Source: Fischerella sp. PCC 9431
Lineage (GTDB): Bacteria > Cyanobacteriota > Cyanobacteriia > Cyanobacteriales > Nostocaceae
Direction of reading: 5' to 3'
Assembly: GCF_000447295.1 (NCBI RefSeq)
Contig: NZ_KE650771.1
Location: 4,230,282-4,294,281 of the forward strand
Length of the DNA stretch: 64,000 nt
Shown: piece after piece, positions 37,574 through 47,313 of the stretch
Layout of the letters: each line of letters begins with the position of its first letter
How positions within the stretch are numbered: position 1 is the first letter of the stretch
Made by a program: the position numbers and the translations under genes
Notes under the pieces: generated by a model
Told to the model about the DNA's origin: nothing
The model's input: only the letters and a program-made list of their open reading frames with translations
The model's database searches: none

Positions 37574-39055
37574 TTACGAATAACTCAACACCCAATTTAC
37601 AAGGGTGCGAACACCAAAGCCAGTTGCACCAGGGCCGTTATAACCGTTTTCTTTGTCAGTCCAAACAGGCCCAGCTACATCCAGATGCGCCCAAGCCATA
37701 TTATCTTTGACGAATTGTTTTAAAAATAAGGCAGCAGTAATCGAACCGCCAGGACGAGGTCCTGTGTTTTTCATGTCCGCAATTCCAGATTTTAGTCCTT
37801 CAAAATACTTCTCTTCCATTGGCAGTCGCCAAATTTTTTCGCCTGCACTTTGGGCTGCTGTTTCTAACTCTTGGGCTAAAGTATCATCGGGTGTAAACAA
37901 ACCAGCGATTTCATCACCAAGGGCAATTATACAAGCGCCAGTGAGGGTAGCTAAATCAACGATCGCATCAACTCCGAGTTTTTCAGCAAATACCAAAGCA
38001 TCGGCTAAAGTTAAACGTCCCTCAGCATCGGTGTTATTAACTTCAATTGTTTTACCATTAGATGCTTTGAGAATATCACCAGGATGCATCGCCCGACCGC
38101 TAATCATATTCTCAGTAACGGCGGAGATAAAATGAACCTCCACATCTGGCTTGAGTTGACCAATGGCTTTGGCTGCACCAAAAGTCGCAGCAGCACCACC
38201 CATATCCATTTTCATGGTTTCGATTCCGCTACCCGCACCTTTAATATTGAGTCCGCCAGAATCAAAGGTTAAACCCTTACCAATAATTGCCAATTTGCGT
38301 TTCGGTGTACCATCTGGCTTGTAAGTCAGGTGAATAAATTTTGGTGGTAAATCAGACGCTTTGGCAACTCCCAAAAACGCGCCCATACCCAACCTTTCAC
38401 AGTCTTCCTGTTCCAGAATTTCGATGTGCATTCCTGTTTGGGAAGCGATCGCAGTTGCGGTTTCTGCCATTGTAATTGGTGTGACTTCGTTAGCAGGAGC
38501 CGCTACTAACTCCCTAGCCAAAATTACTCCAGAACTAATTTGATTAGCACGAGCGATCGCAGCTTCTTGTCCACTTAGACCCAGTAATTCTACTGTCTCT
38601 ACTTGTGGCCCTTTATCCTCTGGTTCTGATTTAAAGCGATTATCTTGATATAGTGCCAACTGTACACCCTCAGCCAAGGCTTGGGCTGTTTGGGCAGGAT
38701 CATGATTCCAAACAGGCAAACTTATTCCCAGAGTTTTACATTTTTGTTTTTTGGCTTGGCGAGCGATCGCCGCCGCCGCACGACGCAGAGTATCCAATTT
38801 GACTGCATCCGGTTTCCCTAAACCCACCAAAATAAGTTTACGAACTGGGCTACCACTAGCTAATCTTGTAACAGCAGTGCTACCGACTTTACCCTTAAAT
38901 TCTTCTTCTGTAATTAGTTCTTTTATATACCCGGCAAATTTTTCATCTAAAGTCGCTAGTTCGCCATTTAACTCCGTACCATCCTCAAACAATCCTACTG
39001 CCAGACCATCTCCAGTCCACTCTAAAAGCGAGGTACTACTAGGTATAATTTCCAT
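37574..39055 (-). CDS. pepA: leucyl aminopeptidase (M17)
   Basis: A 493-residue cytosolic zinc/manganese aminopeptidase. The C-terminal catalytic domain shows [10 protein letters not shown] near 253, the MKMDMGGAA metal/catalytic segment near 275, and the family signature NTDAEGRL near 338. The N-terminal macrodomain-like half is complete. Length typical. Single gene. Confidence 0.95.
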   Translation of the reverse strand: MEIIPSSTSLLEWTGDGLAVGLFEDGTELNGELATLDEKFAGYIKELITEEEFKGKVGSTAVTRLASGSPVRKLILVGLGKPDAVKLDTLRRAAAAIARQAKKQKCKTLGISLPVWNHDPAQTAQALAEGVQLALYQDNRFKSEPEDKGPQVETVELLGLSGQEAAIARANQISSGVILARELVAAPANEVTPITMAETATAIASQTGMHIEILEQEDCERLGMGAFLGVAKASDLPPKFIHLTYKPDGTPKRKLAIIGKGLTFDSGGLNIKGAGSGIETMKMDMGGAAATFGAAKAIGQLKPDVEVHFISAVTENMISGRAMHPGDILKASNGKTIEVNNTDAEGRLTLADALVFAEKLGVDAIVDLATLTGACIIALGDEIAGLFTPDDTLAQELETAAQSAGEKIWRLPMEEKYFEGLKSGIADMKNTGPRPGGSITAALFLKQFVKDNMAWAHLDVAGPVWTDKENGYNGPGATGFGVRTLVNWVLSYS

Positions 39056-39193
39056 TTGTTTATTTTGTGCAAAAGTTCTTGTACCAGTATTGCGTAAAAT
39101 TTGAGTTTTATGGATTGGTCAAACAATTTGGATTTTGGATTTTGGAAAATAGAATTGACCCCACAGATAGATAAATCTGGGGGTTGGGAAATT

Positions 39194-39616
39194 TTAAATT
39201 TCTACGCTATGTTTTTTGGCAATTTGACAAAGTTGCTCAAACTGTTCTTGTGATGCTAAGTTTAGCTTCTCATCTGTTGGTAGTTCATTTTTTGGGCCTT
39301 TAGGGACTAAATATTTGACGTAGAGAGAAATAAAATCAACGATCGCGGCTATCCCAGGTAAAGCATGATTGTCAGCTTGCTTACCTGCCACCATAATCGC
39401 CATACTTCCTTCTATCGATTTTCTGGTAGCATCGGCAAATTGACCAACCAGTTCATGAATATAATCTACAGCCTCCAGATTCTTTAACTTCACCAGATCC
39501 GGAGTAAATTCATATCCTGCTGCTGTTGCTTGTTCCAGCACACACCATTGTGTGAACTCTTGCAATACAACTTCAGGAAGACCAGCCAAATGATTGTGTA
39601 ATTCTGAATTAGACAC
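39194..39616 (-). CDS. conserved hypothetical protein
   Basis: A 140-residue soluble, mostly helical protein; segments HNHLAGLPEVVLQEFTQWC and ADATRKSIEGSMAIMVAG are distinctive. No domain recognised. It is 209 bases from the end of hupL and transcribed the same way, but a perfect palindrome (39699-39726) and repeats lie between, so a link to hydrogenase is not implied. Confidence 0.65.
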   Translation of the reverse strand: MSNSELHNHLAGLPEVVLQEFTQWCVLEQATAAGYEFTPDLVKLKNLEAVDYIHELVGQFADATRKSIEGSMAIMVAGKQADNHALPGIAAIVDFISLYVKYLVPKGPKNELPTDEKLNLASQEQFEQLCQIAKKHSVEI

Positions 39617-39698
39617 TAGCTTTCCTTATAAATTTTCAGTTTTCTTCGTGTCTTCGTGCCTTATACCAATTTCCTTTAAAAGTGAAACATATTTTTTT

Positions 39699-39726
39699 GT
39701 AGAGACGTGCCATGGCACGTCTCTAC
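39699..39726. repeat. dispersed palindrome, family B
   Basis: A perfect 28-bp palindrome GTAGAGACGTGCCA/TGGCACGTCTCTAC. Related copies: 29931-29954, 36933-36957, 41448-41500, 45137-45165, 45920-45944, 53000-53025. Confidence 0.85.
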
Positions 39727-39825
39727 ATTATTTATGTGTATCGCGATTAACGTGAAATGGTATTAGTGGTTCAACAATTAATTTTATTAACCACCAAGAC
39801 ACTAAGACTCCAAGTCAAAACGAGA

Positions 39826-41421
39826 TTATGCTGTCCGAAAACGCGCCAGTTCTTCGCCTGTTTTGGCGTCATGGGCGTGAACTGTACACACTAAACAAGA
39901 ATCAAATGATCGGGCGACATGACCTACTTCTATAGGGTCAGCTGGATCAGCGATCGGTGTACCCATTAAAGCTTCCTCAATGGGGCCAAGCTTTTGTTCG
40001 GCGTCACGGGGGCCAATGTTCCAAGTACTAGGGGCGATGACTTGATAGTTCTTGATTTTGCCATCTTCTAGTTCTACCCAGTGACACAGGGAACCCCGCG
40101 CTGCTTCTGTTGCACCCCAACCGCGCCCATCTTTTTGTTTGGGTTTGATGTACCAAGGTTCATTTAATTTGAATTCGCGCAAACAGCGTTCGGCTTGGCG
40201 ATACAACTTGACAATTTCGTGAACCCGTGCTAACTGACGAAGATGAACGCTGGGGCCGCCCATGCGTTTGAAAACATCAAGGATAAATCCATCATAATGT
40301 TGCCAAGATTCGCCGTGTGTACCACCTGCGACCAATTGTCTGGCTAAGGGGCCAGCTTCTAACCGTCCATATTCGGTGTGACGGACTGCACTTGACCAGG
40401 AATAAGCGCCGTTGAAGTCTTTCTGATTTTTGGCAATAGGGTTAGTGGTGCGATCGAAGGGGTGAAAATCTTCTGTTCCTTCTTCGTACCAAGAGTGAGT
40501 TGTATTCTCACGGGCAAAGGTATGATCCATCAAGGTGTGAGTGTCGCTGTAACTGTCGTACACTCCACTTTTCATGATCATGGCAGCATTACGGCTTTCG
40601 ATAGTCGGTTTTTGGTATTTATCTTCATGGGGTAAATATCCCCAAGTGACGTATTTACCTACACCAGCACCAAATTTATCTAAACCGATATCTAAACCCA
40701 TGCGCCAATAAAAACCCAAATCGGACTGGCGATGGTTACGGTTTTCATGCAACCAAGCCATAAAGTCATCATAGGTCTGGATTTCTTCGTAGCGTTCCAA
40801 GGAACAACCCAACCACACAGGTTCTAGCCAATTGGTGCGGAAGTATTCTAGGATTGACCAGGCACGGGTAATATCGGTGAGGGTGGGGGCGCACATGACG
40901 CCACCAGGAACCATATAACTAGAATGGGGCCATTGACCACCCAAAAGAGCATAAATTTCTACTGGTTTCGCAGAAATTGTCACACCGATTTCGTAATGCT
41001 TACCAGTAAAGGCAGCAAAACGGCGGACTGCTTCGCCATAGTAACGGCTATTTTGATATTTTTTATTGGTGAGGTCGATCGCAAATAAACCGTAAAAATA
41101 GCGGGGTATACTTTGAATTGTTTCGACGATTTGACCAAGATTTCTAGCTAAAATCGCATTACGTGGAACTTCGGTTTCCCAGGCGGTATCCAATGCCCAA
41201 GATGCACAGGTGAGGTGAGAACCACCGCAAATTCCACAGATGCGGGGCGTGACAATTAACCCGGCTTGGGGGTCTTTGCCACGTAGAATCACTTCAAATC
41301 CTCGGAAGAGTTCGGCGTGAGTCCAGGCGTTGACTACTTGTCCATCTTCGATTTCCACCCGCACATCTAAATCGCCTTCGACCCTCCCCACGGGTGAGAT
41401 GTCTAATATTTGAGTTCCCAT
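39826..41421 (-). CDS. hupL: uptake [NiFe]-hydrogenase large subunit
   Basis: 531 residues from the ATG at 41421, preceded by AAAGGACAAATC; an upstream in-frame ATG (41445) lies in repeat DNA. It carries the Ni-Fe active site that oxidises H2 released by nitrogenase. Seen: RICGICGGSH (L1) near residue 60 and, near the end, DSCLVCTVHAHD (L2) followed by a tail ending ARFRTA that is removed after nickel insertion. The gene is uninterrupted: an AGTTATATGG word at 40911-40926 (opposite strand) matches the recombination site used by the hupL excision element in Anabaena. The processing protease gene hupW is not in this window. Confidence 0.96.
   Translation of the reverse strand: MGTQILDISPVGRVEGDLDVRVEIEDGQVVNAWTHAELFRGFEVILRGKDPQAGLIVTPRICGICGGSHLTCASWALDTAWETEVPRNAILARNLGQIVETIQSIPRYFYGLFAIDLTNKKYQNSRYYGEAVRRFAAFTGKHYEIGVTISAKPVEIYALLGGQWPHSSYMVPGGVMCAPTLTDITRAWSILEYFRTNWLEPVWLGCSLERYEEIQTYDDFMAWLHENRNHRQSDLGFYWRMGLDIGLDKFGAGVGKYVTWGYLPHEDKYQKPTIESRNAAMIMKSGVYDSYSDTHTLMDHTFARENTTHSWYEEGTEDFHPFDRTTNPIAKNQKDFNGAYSWSSAVRHTEYGRLEAGPLARQLVAGGTHGESWQHYDGFILDVFKRMGGPSVHLRQLARVHEIVKLYRQAERCLREFKLNEPWYIKPKQKDGRGWGATEAARGSLCHWVELEDGKIKNYQVIAPSTWNIGPRDAEQKLGPIEEALMGTPIADPADPIEVGHVARSFDSCLVCTVHAHDAKTGEELARFRTA
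40911..40926 (-). other. empty hupL-element attachment-like site
   Basis: On the minus strand CATTCTAGTTATATGG. The Anabaena hupL element recombines at a 16-bp repeat that I recall as CACAGCAGTTATATGG; ten terminal bases agree, in the same codon context (SYM). Confidence 0.45.
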
Positions 41422-41447
41422 GATTTGTCCTTTGTCATTGGTCATTG

Positions 41448-41500
41448 GAGACGCGATAAATCGCGTCTGTACTTAGAGACGCGATTCATCGCGTCTGTAC
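41448..41500. repeat. two family B hairpins between hupS and hupL
   Basis: GACGCGATAAATCGCGTC and GACGCGATTCATCGCGTC form two adjacent stems in the hupS-hupL spacer. Such hairpins may stabilise the upstream mRNA or adjust the ratio of subunits. Confidence 0.8.
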
Positions 41501-41613
41501 AATGGTCATTTGTTATCAGATATCGATAATTCCTTGATGGACAGAGCAAGCAGATTCCATAAGTGGGGTCAATCCAAAATCTAAAATCCAAAATCCAAAA
41601 TCGGTTGACCTGA

Positions 41614-42576
41614 CTAAACTAAGAAAAAGTCTTCATCTGCCCAAGCTGGGGCGGTGTCTTTAGCGACTATGGTCAGTAAAGCATAGTCTTTTTGTTTGAC
41701 TCCTGGTGGTAATTCTTTGGGAACTCCCATGACAGTTTGAGTTTTAAATACGGTTCCCGGTTTAAGGTCAAAGAAGGGAAATTCTGGTTCGGTACAACCC
41801 AAACAAGGCATTCCCGCACGGGTTTTGGAAGAAACGCGGTTCCACAAGATGCGGTTACAGGAAGAATGGGTCATGGGGCCACGACAACCTAAGTCGTAGA
41901 ACAGACAACCTTTACGTTGACCAAATTCAGCAGTGCTTGCTTTATACGCAAAGTGAATATTGCGGGTACAACCGGTTTGAGTGAAGGTTTTGAAGAAAGT
42001 TTGAGGACGATGGAATTCGTCAAGGGTAATATCGCCAATTCTACCAGTGGCGATCGCCACTAATATCTGCGTTATCCAATCGGGGTGGGCGGGACATCCA
42101 GGAATATTAATTACAGGTACTCCGGCTTTGGAACGGTAATCTGCACCTAAAAAACCACCTTTTTGGCGTTTAAGAAATTGTAAACCTTTAGATTCACTGG
42201 GGTTAGGTTCCATAGCCGGAATTCCACCCCAAGTCGCGCAATCGCCCACCGCTACCACATACTTAGCGACTTTTGCGAGATCGCTAACCCAATTTTTCAT
42301 CGGCCGATGGGCAAAGCGATTCCATTCTCCCGTACCATTGGGGGCATTAACTACACTACCTTCAAATACCAAGATATCTACAGGGATTTTACCTAAAACG
42401 CAATTCCATAGCATCCCTTGCAGATGGTCTCCTAGTTCTTGTCCCAAGGAAGGATGCCATAGTACGTTAATACCAAAGTCGGAAATTAAGTCACAAACAG
42501 TTGGTTCTTCTGCGTTTAAAAATGACATGGTGTTGCCCGAACAAGCACCACCTTGTAGCCATAATACGTTAGTCAT
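41614..42576 (-). CDS. hupS: uptake [NiFe]-hydrogenase small subunit
   Basis: A 320-residue Fe-S electron-transfer subunit partnering HupL. Seen: WLQGGACSGNTMSF at residues 6-19, where the usual CxxC proximal-cluster pair is C12 and N15; VGDCATWGG near 112; PGCPAHPDW near 160; and C-terminal cysteine groups CLFYDLGCRGP and CLGCTEPEFPF. No Tat signal peptide, as is normal for the cyanobacterial enzyme. The spacing to hupL is 192 bases. Transcription starts in the 829-bp gap shared with the hyp series. Confidence 0.96.
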   Translation of the reverse strand: MTNVLWLQGGACSGNTMSFLNAEEPTVCDLISDFGINVLWHPSLGQELGDHLQGMLWNCVLGKIPVDILVFEGSVVNAPNGTGEWNRFAHRPMKNWVSDLAKVAKYVVAVGDCATWGGIPAMEPNPSESKGLQFLKRQKGGFLGADYRSKAGVPVINIPGCPAHPDWITQILVAIATGRIGDITLDEFHRPQTFFKTFTQTGCTRNIHFAYKASTAEFGQRKGCLFYDLGCRGPMTHSSCNRILWNRVSSKTRAGMPCLGCTEPEFPFFDLKPGTVFKTQTVMGVPKELPPGVKQKDYALLTIVAKDTAPAWADEDFFLV

Positions 42577-43405
42577 TGGCTGTGTGTTTGTATTGTTGAC
42601 ATGCTTAAGCGAGTAGTATTGCCTTACCCCTTACGAAAAGGGAGAATAGGGAATAGAAAAAAATACGCGTTGTGGGTTTAAAGCGAGAAATGACAATCCT
42701 CGCCAGTTATCTTTATTTGTGCTGACTTACTTAAAAGACTTGTAGAGTCTCAAGTTTAACAAACAATTTATTTTTCAATATCAAATACATTCAGTTTCTA
42801 TTCTATATTTTTCAATAAAAATTAATGTATTTAATCAATCTAAATCAATAATTAAAATATAGGTTTTCAGTAAAAGTAAATACTTGAATATGATATTTAT
42901 TAACAACATATCATGTCCGCATTTTCTCTATATTATAAATAGATATATTAGTTTCTGTCTCAATAAATTAGGTAGATATATTATTGATTATCTTAAAAAA
43001 GAGACCGTGAAAATATACTCACAAAAGTCATAGAATGTTAATAAACAAACATTTGTGATATTTGATTTTGCAACATAATTAACATTTGTTTTATGTATAG
43101 GCTGCAATTATATATCAATAAAATAGTTATTACTAAATAACAAATAGTTAATAAAAAATTAATAGATTAAGATTGAGATAAATAGTGAACTCCATCTACT
43201 AGATTTTTAGGAACAGCTAATTTATATTAGTGAAGGCTGAGAGTAGTTGTTTCTTTGTTGATTGGAACAAGATAAAACTTACCATTGATCATTACTAGCT
43301 TCAGTCTCCTGCATTATTACCTATGGTTAATAATTCCATGATGTTATAAACCCTCAAATTCATCTATGGAATGAATCCAAAATCCAAACTAAAATCCCAA
43401 ATCGG
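42577..43405. promoter_or_regulatory. divergent AT-rich control region of hupSL and the hyp series
   Basis: 829 bp without a gene, strongly AT-rich between about 42770 and 43150. It contains one perfect GTA-N8-TAC NtcA-type site. No repeat family is seen, unlike most gaps of this window, which suggests selection on the sequence. Confidence 0.6.
42870..42883 (-). promoter_or_regulatory. putative NtcA binding site
   Basis: GTAAAAGTAAATAC fits GTA-N8-TAC exactly, 294 bases before the hupS start. hupSL in Nostoc is NtcA-dependent with a far upstream site, so the placement is sensible; the downstream -10 spacing is not ideal. Confidence 0.45.
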
Positions 43406-44356
43406 ATGACTCCAACTATTAGCGATACCGCAGTCAAAGCAGCAATTGCTGCGATTAATTCTGAATCCGCATCCACAAAAGATAAAATTGAGATGCTGAT
43501 TGAGATGGCACATGGTTTTGTGAAAAAGCCAAAAACTACTCAAGATTTGTGGAATGCGATCGCACTATATCAAGAAGCAGAAAATTTATGTAATGATGAT
43601 GACTTTTTGCTAAAAGCGCGAGCGAAAATAGGAAAAGCTGGAGCGCTAAGATCAATACCGAGTGAGACAGAAGAATTTTTGTTGCAAGCGCAAGTTTTGT
43701 ACACAGAAGCATTACCTGTTTTACAAGAATTCGCCTCACCAGAAGAACTTGCAGAAGCTCAAATGAACTATGGCTTGGTGCTACAGTCTTTAGTACCATT
43801 TAACTTGGTAAGAATTGGAGATAGCATTCAGGTATATCAAGATGCTTTGCGAGTATTTACATGGGAAAAATACCCGCAGGAATATGCAATTTTACATAAT
43901 AATATTGCGATCGCTTACCTTTCTATGTCAGGAGGTTCGCAACAGCAATATTTATTTGAAGGATTGGCGGTACAAACTTTTGAAGCTGCACTGAAACACA
44001 TTCATCTTATCGATCATCCCAGAGAATATGCGATGTTGCAGAATAATTTGGGTAATGCGCTGCAATATTTACCATCATCTCATCCTTTGGATAACTTGAT
44101 ACGAGCGATCGCAGCTTATGATGAAGCCTTAAAAGTGCGTAATTCCAAAGATACACCAATAGAATACGCTAACACTATTGCCAACAAAGCCAATGCTTTA
44201 TTAAACTTACCTGATGACTTAAACCAACCAGAAATCGGTAATCATCAAAATCTGAACCAAGCGCGTCATTACTATCAACAAGCTTGGGAAATTTTTACTC
44301 AGTATGGATATCGAGAACAAGCAGAAGTAGTAGCCCAACTTTTGGAAGAATTATGA
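43406..44356 (+). CDS. TPR-like repeat protein of the extended hyp operon
   Basis: A 316-residue, all-helical protein with several tetratricopeptide-like units (AIALYQEAENL, YTEALPVLQEF, AYLSMSGG, NNLGNALQYL, AIAAYDEALKVRNS, ARHYYQQAWEIF). Such repeats bind partner proteins. A similar gene lies between hup and hyp in Nostoc. It starts the rightward series and is 33 bases from the next gene; assembly of the hydrogenase small subunit is a reasonable guess. Confidence 0.82.
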   Translation: MTPTISDTAVKAAIAAINSESASTKDKIEMLIEMAHGFVKKPKTTQDLWNAIALYQEAENLCNDDDFLLKARAKIGKAGALRSIPSETEEFLLQAQVLYTEALPVLQEFASPEELAEAQMNYGLVLQSLVPFNLVRIGDSIQVYQDALRVFTWEKYPQEYAILHNNIAIAYLSMSGGSQQQYLFEGLAVQTFEAALKHIHLIDHPREYAMLQNNLGNALQYLPSSHPLDNLIRAIAAYDEALKVRNSKDTPIEYANTIANKANALLNLPDDLNQPEIGNHQNLNQARHYYQQAWEIFTQYGYREQAEVVAQLLEEL

Positions 44357-44389
44357 ATTATTAATCATGAATAATAAGGAGAATCAATC

Positions 44390-44629
44390 ATGACAGATAT
44401 ACTTACAACTTTAGCATCTGGTGATGTGAACTTATTCACAGGATTAATATGGTTACTAATAGCAACTGGATTCTCTGTAATCGGCGGTGCAATTGGTGGC
44501 ATACTTTTAGCCGGAGAAGAATTAGGTTATAAATTTGCTGCCACAATTGGTGGATTATTCGCCCCTGCTGGTGTCATTCCAGCCATGTTATTAGGATTAT
44601 TATTACTAAATTTTTGTCCAAAATTTTAG
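44390..44629 (+). CDS. small membrane protein
   Basis: 79 residues with hydrophobic segments at about 17-40 and 50-75 (GLIWLLIATGFSVIGGAIGG, then PAGVIPAMLLGLLLL). AAGGAGAATC before the ATG is a good ribosome site. No named family. Likely an inner-membrane protein co-expressed with the hyp genes. Confidence 0.72.
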   Translation: MTDILTTLASGDVNLFTGLIWLLIATGFSVIGGAIGGILLAGEELGYKFAATIGGLFAPAGVIPAMLLGLLLLNFCPKF

Positions 44630-44637
44630 GAGGTTAT

Positions 44638-44862
44638 ATGTTAGAAATCGGCTGGTTTTCTGCTAAGTTATTTTTTAAGAATAAATTAATCCGTGATCCT
44701 AAATATTTTTGGCAACAAACCGCTATTGGTTCTAGCGTTGGTTTACTTTTATTAATTGTGCCATTATTTTTGCACTTTCCGTTGTGGTTAACAATAATCG
44801 CTTCTAGCATCACAACAGGTACTATTATGCCTTTCTTACTTCAAGATTTCCGCATGAAGTAA
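44638..44862 (+). CDS. second small membrane protein
   Basis: 74 residues. The start is the ATG at 44638 because AGGAGG lies six bases before it; an upstream TTG frame overlaps the previous gene and is unlikely. One or two hydrophobic stretches (SSVGLLLLIVPLFL, then LWLTIIASSIT) and charged ends. It follows the preceding small gene by 8 bases, so the two are probably made together and could form a membrane pair. Confidence 0.72.
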   Translation: MLEIGWFSAKLFFKNKLIRDPKYFWQQTAIGSSVGLLLLIVPLFLHFPLWLTIIASSITTGTIMPFLLQDFRMK

Positions 44863-45416
44863 AGACACAAAATTTCATGTCTCTAGTATTAATTCTTTCA
44901 TTCTATTCATTCTAGACATAAATCGCCCTGAACTAAAGTTCACCGGCTAATAGTTGAAGTCCCTTAATATGGACTAAATTACTAATCAACAGTCGGTTTT
45001 AACCGAGTTTTGCTATTAGCCTCAGAATTAATTCTGAGGCGGGCTGGATGAGAATGAAATAGTCCTGAGATTTTTATCGTATCTCTACACAATCAATACG
45101 GTTCGTTTAATAATTTTTTCGTCATGATTTGGAAATGTAGAGACGTTGCACTGCAACTTCTCTACAGGGTTTAAATGTTCGTATACTGATATCTTACACC
45201 AACCCCATATCCCGCCTCAGAATTAATTCTGAGGCTAATAGCATAAGTCCGTTAAAACGGACTCAAACACCCTCCTAGTCAAATTTATCTGACTTTAGCT
45301 AAAAGCCCTTGAAATTTATTTATTGGCGGTATATGGGGTTGATGCAAGATATGAATATATTTATATTATCCAAACCGTATTATCTACAAAATTATTATTT
45401 ACACCATCACCAACTA
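44863..45416. repeat. intergenic inverted repeats within the hyp series
   Basis: GCCTCAGAATTAATTCTGAGGC occurs at 45018-45040 and again at 45208-45230, each joined to a TAATAGC or GCTATTAG word, in opposite orientation; CAGTCGGTTTTAACCGAG and GTCCGTTAAAACGGAC are further palindromes. A family B copy lies at 45137-45165. Confidence 0.75.
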
Positions 45417-45893
45417 ATGACTAATCTGGAAGAATTAGTACAAGAAATTAGCCGTTTTGAAGCCATAATTTCCGATTGGGAAGAAAGCCACAGATGTGTA
45501 GCAGTAGGATTAAAACGCGCCATTGAGGACTTACATAAAGAAGCGCTAACCCGCTTAATTAAAAGTGTGAAACAAGAATCAATCTCAGCCTTACGTAATG
45601 CTGTGCAAGATGAAGTAGTTTACGGCGTACTGCTTTATCATGAACTAGTCAAATCACCGATACCACCTTTACAACAACGTATTCAACAAGCTTTAGAAGA
45701 AGTTCGTCCTGGTTTAAAAAGCCATAATGGAGATGTTGAATTAGTAGCAATCAAAGCACCGGATGCAGTAGAAGTAAGATTAATCGGTACTTGTAGTAAT
45801 TGTCCAGCTTCGACACTCACTTTATCTCAAGGAATTGAACAAACAATTAAAATATATTGTCCAGAAATCAATCATGTGATTGCGGTAAGTTAA
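45417..45893 (+). CDS. NifU-domain Fe-S scaffold-like protein
   Basis: 158 residues from the ATG at 45417 (MTNLEELVQEISRFE); the open frame upstream (from 45309) gives Tyr/His-rich noise. Residues about 1-70 form a helical N-terminal part; residues about 85-158 form a NifU C-terminal domain with SHNGDVELVAI and CSNCPASTLTL, whose CxxC can hold a transient Fe-S cluster. Its place beside hyp genes suggests delivery of clusters to HupS. No NifU N-terminal domain is present. Confidence 0.85.
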   Translation: MTNLEELVQEISRFEAIISDWEESHRCVAVGLKRAIEDLHKEALTRLIKSVKQESISALRNAVQDEVVYGVLLYHELVKSPIPPLQQRIQQALEEVRPGLKSHNGDVELVAIKAPDAVEVRLIGTCSNCPASTLTLSQGIEQTIKIYCPEINHVIAVS

Positions 45894-46013
45894 TTATGTT
45901 AGTGGTTAATGGATAACTTGTAGAAACGCGATTTATCGCGTCTTTATCAAGGATATGTTGCAATCATTAATTGAATTAGTATTAGTGGTTATTTGTTATT
46001 TATTGGTTTTTAA

Positions 46014-47189
46014 ATGAATTTTGCATCAGCATTACATAATGACAATTTACCATTATCACCTAATGGTGCTGAGGTAATTTTAGGTAAAATCATGCAACCA
46101 GAGGAATTAGCAACTCCTCTTGCACCCAGCGCCATTGAAATGTTCGGGCCTCGTGCAGCTTGTCTAATATCAGAAAATGGGCCTTTGTGGGTTGCAGATA
46201 CGGGACATCATCGTTTATTAGGATGGAAAAATTTACCAACTCAAGATAGTCAACCTGCTGACTGGGTAATTGGACAACCAGACTTTAATTGTGAAGGACA
46301 AAATGCTAAAGGTACACCAGGAAAGACGACTTTGAGTGTACCAACTGGAATTTGTCGCTGTGGTGCAGGAATGGCGATCGCAGATGCATGGAATCACCGC
46401 ATTTTGATTTGGAAAAAAGTACCAGAAGACAGCAATGTCCCAGCAGATTTAGTTTTAGGACAAGTAAATTTTACTGAGAACAAACCAAACCAAGGTAAGC
46501 AAGAAGCAGCAGCAAATTTTCTCAATTGGTGTTATGGGGTTTTCTATCACCAAGGAAGATTATTTGTAGCTGATACAGGTAATCGCCGGGTGTTAGTTTG
46601 GAATCAACTTCCAGAAGAAAATAATCAACCAGCAGATTTAGTTTTGGGACAACCGGATATGACATCACGTAACGAAAATGGTGGTGGTAGTCCTTCTGCT
46701 TCTAGTATGCGTTGGTGTCACGATATTACCTTTTGGGGAGAGAATCTAGTGGTCACAGATGCGGGTAATAATCGTGTGATGATTTGGGAAAAAATGCCTA
46801 CAGAAAATAATACTCCTTGTGCGCTAGTTTTAGGACAGAAAAATTTTGATGTTGTTGAAATTAATCAAGGAGTCTATTTTCCAAACGCCAGTAGTTTAAG
46901 TATGCCTTATGGAGTCGATGCTGTTGATGATTGGTTGTTAGTAGCCGATACTGCTAATTCTCGGTTATTGGGTTGGCAAAAGCCTGAGTCTATTTTATCT
47001 TTACAAGGATCTGCGGCTGATGCGATCGCAGGACAAAATAACTTTACCAGCAAAGGAGAAAACCGCGATTTTGGACAACCAAAGCGAGATAGTTTGAATT
47101 GGTGTTATGGAATTAAAGTTGTTGGGAACACAGCAATAATTGCGGACTCTGGAAATAACCGAATTTTACTGTGGAAAATACATAAATAA
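46014..47189 (+). CDS. NHL-repeat protein of the extended hyp operon
   Basis: A 391-residue beta-propeller protein. Repeated units of about 60 residues show the pattern VADTGHHRLLGW, IADAWNHRILIW, VADTGNRRVLVW, VTDAGNNRVMIW, VADTANSRLLGW and IADSGNNRILLW, six blades in all, each followed by a PADLVLGQ-type stretch. No signal peptide. NHL proteins act as interaction platforms. A homologue is found next to hypF in Nostoc, and a role in small-subunit maturation has been suggested. Confidence 0.88.
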   Translation: MNFASALHNDNLPLSPNGAEVILGKIMQPEELATPLAPSAIEMFGPRAACLISENGPLWVADTGHHRLLGWKNLPTQDSQPADWVIGQPDFNCEGQNAKGTPGKTTLSVPTGICRCGAGMAIADAWNHRILIWKKVPEDSNVPADLVLGQVNFTENKPNQGKQEAAANFLNWCYGVFYHQGRLFVADTGNRRVLVWNQLPEENNQPADLVLGQPDMTSRNENGGGSPSASSMRWCHDITFWGENLVVTDAGNNRVMIWEKMPTENNTPCALVLGQKNFDVVEINQGVYFPNASSLSMPYGVDAVDDWLLVADTANSRLLGWQKPESILSLQGSAADAIAGQNNFTSKGENRDFGQPKRDSLNWCYGIKVVGNTAIIADSGNNRILLWKIHK

Positions 47190-47228
47190 TTAGCAAATTA
47201 CCTTTGCAGAGAAGAGAGACAAATTTTT

Positions 47229-47283
47229 GTTTGTAGTGAGGACTTTAGTCCTCAAAATAAGGACTAAAGTCCTTACTACAAAC
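47229..47283. repeat. dispersed palindrome, family A
   Basis: GTTTGTAGTGAGGACTTTAG ... CTAAAGTCCTTACTACAAAC, in the gap before hypF. Confidence 0.8.
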
Positions 47284-47313
47284 TTAAAATAATATGCTGA
47301 TAACAAATAACAA

